A stretch of 14,610 bases of DNA, taken from positions 1 to 14,610 of the forward strand of contig JAMYWO010000604.1 of NCBI GenBank assembly GCA_024220525.1, in the 5' to 3' direction. Of this stretch, positions 9,094-14,610 are shown piece by piece. The notes under the pieces were generated by a model. That model had not been told where the DNA came from. It ran no database searches and saw only the letters and a program-made list of their open reading frames with translations. A program made the position numbers and the translations under genes. Within the stretch, counting starts at the first letter, position 1; every line of letters begins with the position of its first letter. Source of the DNA: Cochliopodium minus. Its lineage: Eukaryota; Discosea; Himatismenida; Cochliopodiidae.

Positions 9094-11663
9094 ATGGTGT
9101 CAGTATATGTGATGTATTTTATTTCATTCAAATTAATAATAGCATTGCTTTATTTGATTCATTCAGAATGCTATAGAATCTACCACATTTATCATTTATG
9201 CAAGAAATTGAACACAAGTTTTTGGAAAATACCCATCCCAATCAATTCATTGGCAATATCCACAGATTCCTCAATAATAAAGCTGTTCTATGCAACAAGG
9301 AATAAACTCATCTTCACAGAAAGATCGAAATTGGCAAAGAAATATCCCTATTTTTATATAGGTAAAGATATAAAGATAAATCATAAATGCAATAATACAA
9401 TGAAATCGATTTTCAATCAACCATATAATCAATATCATCATCCAGTATCAATGAGAGACCAAAATATTATTTTTTTTTTTTTTTTTTTTTAAATAAAATT
9501 GAAATTTCAAATATTTTTTTAATGTAAAAAGCATATCCTTGGTCTTATGGATACCTGTTCAAACAAAAAAGACAAATTTCATCATTAGGATTCTTCGTTA
9601 TGGCGACACACATAGATTTAGTGAAAAAAGTTTTGGACGACACTGAACTGTGGGTCAAGGAACAAAAGGGAGAAAATTCTCCTCTATACGATTTGACAGG
9701 CCTAGCATGCACATCAAGAAGTAAAAAAATTTTTAAATTAATAAAAAAAAAAATAAAAAATTAAAAAATTTAAATTAATAAAAGAAAAAAGAAAAAATTA
9801 AAATAAATAAATTAAAATTTTTTAAATTGATTTTAACTTTTTTTTAAAACTGAAAAATAGCTGGAGGAGATATTGCGAGACACAGAAACGTTTTGGGAAT
9901 CGCAATGAGGAATCTAAAGGAGACAGATCACTACAGCACCGTCGTGTCAAAAAGACTCATCGAAAAGCTGAAGATTAGAATCGGAAAAAAAAGTAATTTC
10001 AAAAAAAATTAAAGTAAAAATAAAAAATAAAATTAAAATTAAAACTAAAACTTTAAAAAAATAATCAAAATTAAATCAAAATTAAATTAAATTAATTCAA
10101 TAATAAAAAATTTTTTTTATTATTTTTATTTTTTATTTTTTATTTTTAATCAGCTGATTCTAAGAGAGTGGTTGTTAATGTTATACCTATCGTACAGAGC
10201 AAGGTGTTGAGTTTGATGTGTTTGGTTGTATTTGGGGAATGTCTGGATAAGCAGTTGATGAAGGAGTTCAAATCTTCTTTCTTGGATTTGTGGGTGAAAA
10301 AAAAATTTAAATAAGATAAAATATGAAACAAATAAAAAATGAAATAAAAAATAAAAATAATAAAAAAAATAATAAAATAATAAATAAATAAATTAAAAAA
10401 AAAATTAATATTAAATATAAAAAAAATAAAAATAAAAAAGTTATTTATTAAATAATAGGATTTGATGCGTGTAAATACAAGTGGGTTCAGCACTGAACAA
10501 ATGATCAATAGAAGTGTAAAATTCAAGAAAAAGGTGGGGAGATGTAGATCAGAGTTGGTTGAATTGATTCACAAAAGAATTGAGCTTTTAATAAAAGTAA
10601 AAAAATAAAAAACAAATTAATAAAAATAATAAAAAATAAAAAATAAAAAAAATAATAAAAAAAAAGAAATAAATCATAAAAATAAAAATAAAAAATATAA
10701 ATTGAAAATAAAAAATAAAAAATAAAAAACAAAAAATATAAAATAAAAACAAATAAATAAAAACAAAATAAAATAAAAAATAAAATAAAAAATGAAAAAA
10801 TAATTAAATTAAAAAAATAAAAAAATAAAAAAACAAATAAAAAATATATATTGAAAATATTAAATAAAAATAAAAAACAAAAAATATAAAATAAAAATAA
10901 ATAAATAAAAATAAAATAAAATAAAAATAAAATAAATAAAAATTAATTAAATTAAAAAATTAAAAAATAAAAAAATAAATAAACGAAATTTTTTAAAAAA
11001 ATTTAAAAGGAAGAAGATGTGAATGTTTGTATTTTAGATCATATGTTGAAGTACACACTTCCCGAAAAAGACAACAATGAACTTTCGGAAATAAATTTTG
11101 GAGAGAAAATAATCTCCGACGAAGAAAAACTTTCTTTTGAGGAACTCATTCACAACCTCTTTAATCTTATGGTGGCTTCTTTCGAAACGACAGTACACAC
11201 TGTTTCCATTTCTTTGTTTCATATAAGCAATCTCAATAAAAATAATGACTTTGTAAAAGAATTTTTGTTTTATAAATTTTTAATTTTATTTTATTTTATT
11301 TTTATTTATTATTTCCTATTTTTTTTATTTTTTTTTACTTATTTTTTTGATTTTTTTTTTTCTATTTCTTATTCAGAATTTGTCAAAAGAAGAAATAAGA
11401 GCTTTAATTAAAGAATCATTAAGAATTCACCCTCCTGTTTTACAAATGGCACGCAAAAATACAAAGCATGTATTTCTGGGTTTAATTATTTTTTTAATTA
11501 TTATTTTTTTTATTTTTTTTTTATTTTTTTTTAGAAAACGAAAAGATGTACGTAAAAAATCCTCCCAAACAATTTAATCCAAAAGCCTATCAATCAAGCT
11601 GTCCAATAGGAACGAGAGTGATAGTAGACGTTGTAGCGCTTCACAGAAACGAGAAAATATGGG
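9094..11663 (+). CDS. Cytochrome P450, truncated before the heme-binding region
   Basis: Exons: 9094-9361, 9532-9720, 9861-9992, 10154-10293, 10459-10596, 11010-11252, 11377-11469 and about 11546-11663, giving about 440 aa. An N-terminal membrane anchor (about 5-22) is followed by FFVMATHIDLVKKVLDDTE (early beta region), GGDIARHRNVLGIAM (helix C), an I-helix VASFETTVHTVSISLF (about 344-359) and the K-helix KESLRIHPPVLQMARK with ExxR at E383/R386. The last exon holds CPIGTRVIVDVVALHRNEKIWG, which normally leads into the meander and the FxxGxxxCxG heme loop. That loop, with the cysteine that binds iron, is not found. The reading stops at a weak GTTTTT donor, and 111 nt later a SEC14-like reading begins, past an ambiguous base. 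The I-to-K spacing is also short for a microsomal P450. The exon 7/8 join is in frame only if the acceptor at 11544-11545 is used. Either an assembly break or a decayed gene explains this. The substrate is unknown. Confidence 0.85.
10690..10986 (+). repeat. About 148-bp tandem duplication in P450 intron 5
   Basis: Two adjacent A-rich copies, about 10690-10838 and 10839-10986, share in the same order TTGAAAATA, AAAAAACAAAAAATATAAAA, several AAATAAATAAAAA blocks, and AATTAAATTAAAAAA. The matching C in the second block is at 10730 and 10878, an offset of 148. They differ at scattered positions, for example C to T changes. The pair makes up most of this 413-nt intron (10597-11009), the longest in the window. 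Confidence 0.65.
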
Positions 11664-11699
11664 GTTTTTTAATATTTTTTAATTCATTAATTTTAAATT

Positions 11700-11763
11700 T
11701 ATTTTTTATTTTTTATTTTTTATTTTTTATTTTTTATTTTTTATTTTTTATTTTTTATTTTTT
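11700..11763 (+). repeat. Perfect 7-bp tandem repeat, (ATTTTTT)9
   Basis: Nine exact copies of ATTTTTT follow each other and stop at the only ambiguous base in the window, the n at 11764. Other T-rich introns here have irregular runs, so an exact repeat stands out. It lies between the last P450 exon and the first SEC14-like exon. Simple repeats of this kind are common points where assemblies collapse or join. Confidence 0.85.
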
Positions 11764-11764
11764 N
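11764..11764. other. Ambiguous base n at probable assembly join
   Basis: The single n follows the perfect 7-bp repeat directly and precedes the SEC14-like reading by 9 nt. P450 sequence on its left lacks its end and SEC14 sequence on its right lacks its start. The n most likely marks a poorly resolved or collapsed gap. Confidence 0.7.
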
Positions 11765-11773
11765 AATGAAAAG

Positions 11774-12748
11774 GAACATGATGAGATCTACCTTTTGAGA
11801 TACTGTTTATCTAATCCAAAGACAGATGATGCCGAAAAAGCGATTAGAAATGCTGTTGATTACCGTATGAAAAATGATAGTTGGCTCAAAGAAGCAGAGA
11901 AAGGAGAGAAATATGGACCCAGCTACGATATTATCATGAAATATAGTTGTGTATCGATACATAAATGCAAATCTACAGATGGTGGACCAATTGTGATCAT
12001 CCGAGCAAATTTATCAAATCCAAAGGTAAATAAATTTTTAATTAATTTAAATTTGAATATTCACTGAAAAATAAAATGAAATTGAAATGTAATTATTATT
12101 TTTAATCAAAATTTCATTCTTTTAATAGATATTGATGGATACAGTGCCAGAGGAAGAATTGGTAATTTCATTTAAATTGATTTTTTATTTTTTTTTTATT
12201 TTTAAAAATTTTTTTCATTAAAGGTTAATTTTCTTGTTTTCCAAAAAGAAGTTTGCTTTGTAATGAACCTTTACCAAATTTTTTTAAAAAAATTATTTCA
12301 TTAATCATTTTATTTTCAACAGAGAATGTGTGATGAACTTACAAGGAAAAACAGAGTGTTAACAAAAATTTTCACTATCAATGATGTGAATGGCGTATCA
12401 ATGTTAAGTAATGACAGAAGATTCTTCAAGTGTCTTGGTGATTCCTCAAAAATAGCGGACAATTTATTTCCTCAATTATTAGAAAGAAACGTAATGATGA
12501 ATCCTCCTACAGTCTTCAAATTATTAATGAGCTTTGTTAGTATTTTTATGAGCAAAAAATCTCTTTCTAAGATTTCTTTGTGTAAGGGAAATACCACCAA
12601 ACAATCCATTTCCAAATGTCCTTTTTCTTTGAAGAACATTAAAGAAGAGGATATACCTACTTTTTTGGGTGGAAAGTGTCAATGTGAAAATGGTTGTATT
12701 GGAGGTGTATCTAATTCTTTGAAGAAATATGATGAAAGAGACAAATAA
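11774..12748 (+). CDS. SEC14-like CRAL-TRIO lipid-transfer protein, 5' end missing
   Basis: Three exons are visible: from about 11774 (after an AAAAG acceptor) to 12025, 12129-12161 (11 codons, ILMDTVPEEEL) and 12323-12748 (TAA), together 236 codons including the stop. The first carries the end of the CRAL-TRIO N-terminal helical part (EIYLLRYCLSNPKTDDAEKA) and the start of the lipid-binding domain, with DGGPIVIIRA. The last holds FTINDVNGVSML, LFPQLLERNVMMNPPTVFKL (the family's YPE...NAP..F element) and IPTFLGGKCQCENGC. The LP.FLGG ending with a Cys-rich GGxCxC...GC tail is known from plant and protist SEC14 homologues. Such proteins bind phosphatidylinositol and other lipids and link lipid exchange to membrane traffic. 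No start codon or first helices are found, because the reading meets the n at 11764. A direct spliced fusion to the upstream P450 would be out of frame. The gene converges on the VWA gene with 141 nt between stops. Confidence 0.85.
12201..12290 (+). repeat. Intronic inverted repeat (hairpin) in SEC14-like gene
   Basis: Inside the 161-nt intron 12162-12322, TAAAGGTTAATT (12219-12230) pairs with AATGAACCTTTA (12262-12273) at 11 of 12 positions. The outer flanks TTTAAAAATT and AATTTTTTTAAA extend the symmetry, and TTCTT/AAGAA lies within the loop. The arms contain GG/CC, so this is not just AT background. It is not the same sequence as the elements at 3520 and 8216. Confidence 0.5.
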
Positions 12749-12889
12749 ATTAATACTTTTTTCAATTTGATGTTTTCTTTTTTATCAAAAAAAAAATTTT
12801 TAGTTCAAAAACTTTTTTTTTTAAATGAAAAATAAATTTTATTAAAAAAAACAATTTTATTTTTCAAAGCAGTTGTAAAAGTTTTTAAA

Positions 12890-14610
12890 TTAGTTGTTTT
12901 CGATTTTGTTGTCAACAATCAATCCCCAGCGACCCTTTCTAATGATCCAAGTAATGAGTTCTTCAAAAAGAAAAAGTTATGAGTAAAAAATGAAAAAAAA
13001 AAAAAATTATTTTTATTACTTCCTTCAATAGCCATTCTAGCATATTTGTTGCTTTTAAAATAAAAAATAAAAATTTAGTTTTTTTATAAAAAAAATTTAA
13101 AAAAGGAAATTACTCTTTTTCTTTGTTTTGTTCAATGAAAGTCAAACCATTAACTTTAACAAATCTACAACCAGCTAAAAAAAATTTTAAAAAATAATAA
13201 AATAAAAAAATAATAAATTACCTTTTCCGACTGCGATATCGTGAGATTTTCCTTCCACTTCGACTTGTTTGGAATCTTTTTCGTGAATGGCTTGATGAAT
13301 TTTCAAAATATTCTCCTCTGACAAACCATAATCCTTGTCATCTTTGTCTTCTGTTTCAGGTAACCTTTTTAAAAAAAATAAAAAAAAAAATCAAACAAAA
13401 AAAAAAAAATTATTTTTTTTTACAATAATTTTGCACTTTCTCCTTTCTCCAAGTTATTGATAACTTCTTCGTTTTTCTTGTAATGAATTTCTGCAGCCTC
13501 TAAAGAATTTTTTTTTTTTTTTATTTTTTTTAAAAGAAATATTTGTTAAATTTAAAAAAGTTTAATTATTTTTTATTTTTTTATTTATTTTACCTCTGTA
13601 ACACAAACCAAGCATAAGTTCTTTGAGTTGAGAAAATTGTTGAAGACGCAAATGAGTACCATAACTCTCCTCGCTGATTTCCTCGAAGAACTTGGTTGCA
13701 TTTTGGTCGTCTGCAACTTGAACACCATAAACTCTCACATCTTTCTCAACGAGTTGCTAAAACGAAAAAAAAAAAAAAAATAAAAATTTGGAAATAAAAA
13801 AATTGTTTCAAAAAAAAATTATTTCAAAAAAAAATTATTTCAAAAAAAAATTATTTCAAAAAAAAAATTATTTCAAAAAAAATTATTCAAAAAATGCTTC
13901 AAAATTTTTTTTTTTTACCTTTAATTCTTCTCTCCAATCGATTTTCATTTCGGATTCTTCAGGAGAGTGAGGATATGCATCGCCGATTACGACAAGAACT
14001 CTGGTGGACTTCTCGGACCAGTTGAAGTTCTTTGCTTCTTGAAGAGCGTACTCATAACACTCCGGGATATCTCCTCCTGCAGTTTCTTTCACCTCGTTAA
14101 TCCATTTACTAAATTTTTTTAAAAAAATAAAATGTAATCGAAAAATTAATACCAGTTTATTTTTTTTTCTTACCTTAATGCATGTACATCATCTGAAAAA
14201 TCGTGTTTGATTAAAACGTATCCGTACATTTCATCACAATAATCTCCGTGAGCTATCAAACCGATTTTGAGACCACTAATGTTGTCCATCAATTCATTGA
14301 CCATCTCTGCAAGTTTCTTTTGGACTTCTTCCAAATATGCGCTCATGCTTCCGGTGGTGTCGAAGGAGAAGATGATCTCGATTGGATCTTGGTTCTCGTT
14401 TGCTTTTTTGAGTTTTGGGCCGGATTTGAGAGTTGTAGAAGGAGTTCTTTTCAATTTATTGTCACTAATTCAAAAAAAAATAATTAATTATAATTTTTCA
14501 AAAGAAAATAATACAAAGATGAAATAAAATAAATTTTTTTTTTTTTATCAAACTTACACTACTTTTATTTTCTTTGATGATGGTGATTTATTTGGCTTAT
14601 CTGCTGTTTT
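12890..14610 (-). CDS. von Willebrand factor A (VWA) domain protein, 5' end outside window
   Basis: Nine exons join in phase to 359 visible residues: 14610-14558 (partial), 14464-14174, 14108-13919, 13756-13594, 13499-13424, 13364-13222, 13174-13114, 13051-13020 and 12960-12890 (TAA 12892-12890). The visible N-terminus is a Lys/Ser/Pro-rich linker (KTADKPNKSPSSKKIK). The VWA domain begins at IEIIFSFDTTGSMSAYLEEV, whose DTTGS is the metal-binding (MIDAS) motif with Thr for the first Ser. It continues through GLKIGLIAHGDYCDE, the loop GGDIPECYEYALQEA, RVLVVIGDAYPHSP and VRVYGVQVADDQNATKFFEE. An acidic linker (ETEDKDDKDYG) leads to a C-terminal block ending KLITWIIRKGRWGLIVDNK. I have seen similar intracellular VWA proteins in amoebae and other protists, but the ligand and process are unknown. 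There is no signal peptide in the visible part. Several introns are very short (47-65 nt), and one exon is only 32 nt. Confidence 0.9.
13795..13890 (+). repeat. About 17-bp tandem repeat in VWA-gene intron
   Basis: Five to six head-to-tail copies of a unit close to TTATTTCAAAAAAAAA occur within intron 13757-13918. The first copy has G for A (TTGTTTCA) and the last is shortened (TTATTCA). Copies differ mainly in A-run length, which suggests slippage. Confidence 0.75.

Noticed and set aside
10146-10732. Long Phe/Ile/Tyr-rich open frames on the minus strand.
   Set aside because: They are translations of A-rich introns and of the antisense of P450 exons. They have no family resemblance.
9094-12748. 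A single bifunctional P450-SEC14 fusion protein.
   Set aside because: The heme region is absent, the spliced join is out of frame, and the junction coincides with a simple repeat and an n. I know of no such fusion in nature.
1-14610. tRNA, rRNA or CRISPR-like arrays, and prokaryotic operon signals.
   Set aside because: None was seen. Spliceosomal introns throughout show a eukaryotic nuclear genome.

Overview
The window comes from the nuclear genome of a very AT-rich, intron-dense unicellular eukaryote using the standard stop codons. Six genes have introns; the seventh, at the left edge, shows none in its visible part. I placed 38 introns (47 to 413 nt), all GT-AG, and almost all exon joins are fixed by reading-frame phase plus protein-family similarity. 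Exons are clearly more GC-rich than introns, which are nearly pure low-complexity A/T. The gene set fits an amoeboid or heterolobosean-type protist, but I cannot assign the lineage from this sequence alone.

Layout, left to right: (1) 1-313, minus, 5' part of a linker histone H1-like gene; (2) 603-2486, minus, complete 5-exon GT8 glycosyltransferase, a type II membrane protein of 391 aa; (3) 2925-5199, plus, complete 7-exon ALG3 dolichol-linked mannosyltransferase, 416 aa; (4) 5259-8795, minus, complete 12-exon TBC-TLD protein like TBC1D24/Skywalker, 509 aa; (5) 9094-11663, plus, cytochrome P450 with at least 8 exons but no heme-ligand region; (6) 11774-12748, plus, SEC14/CRAL-TRIO protein lacking its start; (7) 12890-14610, minus, von Willebrand A-domain protein whose 5' end lies beyond the window.

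Genes 2/3 and 4/5 are divergent and share short AT-rich promoter regions. Genes 3/4 and 6/7 converge with only 59 and 141 nt between stop codons. The genes do not form a pathway. ALG3 and the GT8 enzyme are both secretory-pathway glycosyltransferases and share a promoter region, but that link is only suggestive.

Main points for a second look: a pair of short inverted-repeat transposon-like elements in introns of two genes, one with a perfect 9-bp flanking duplication; an abrupt P450/SEC14 junction at a perfect 7-bp repeat ending in the only ambiguous base (n, 11764), which looks like a collapsed assembly or a truncated gene pair; a TBC domain with both GAP-finger positions changed; and introns with one-strand A or T bias, internal tandem duplications and unusual A-rich 3' splice sites.
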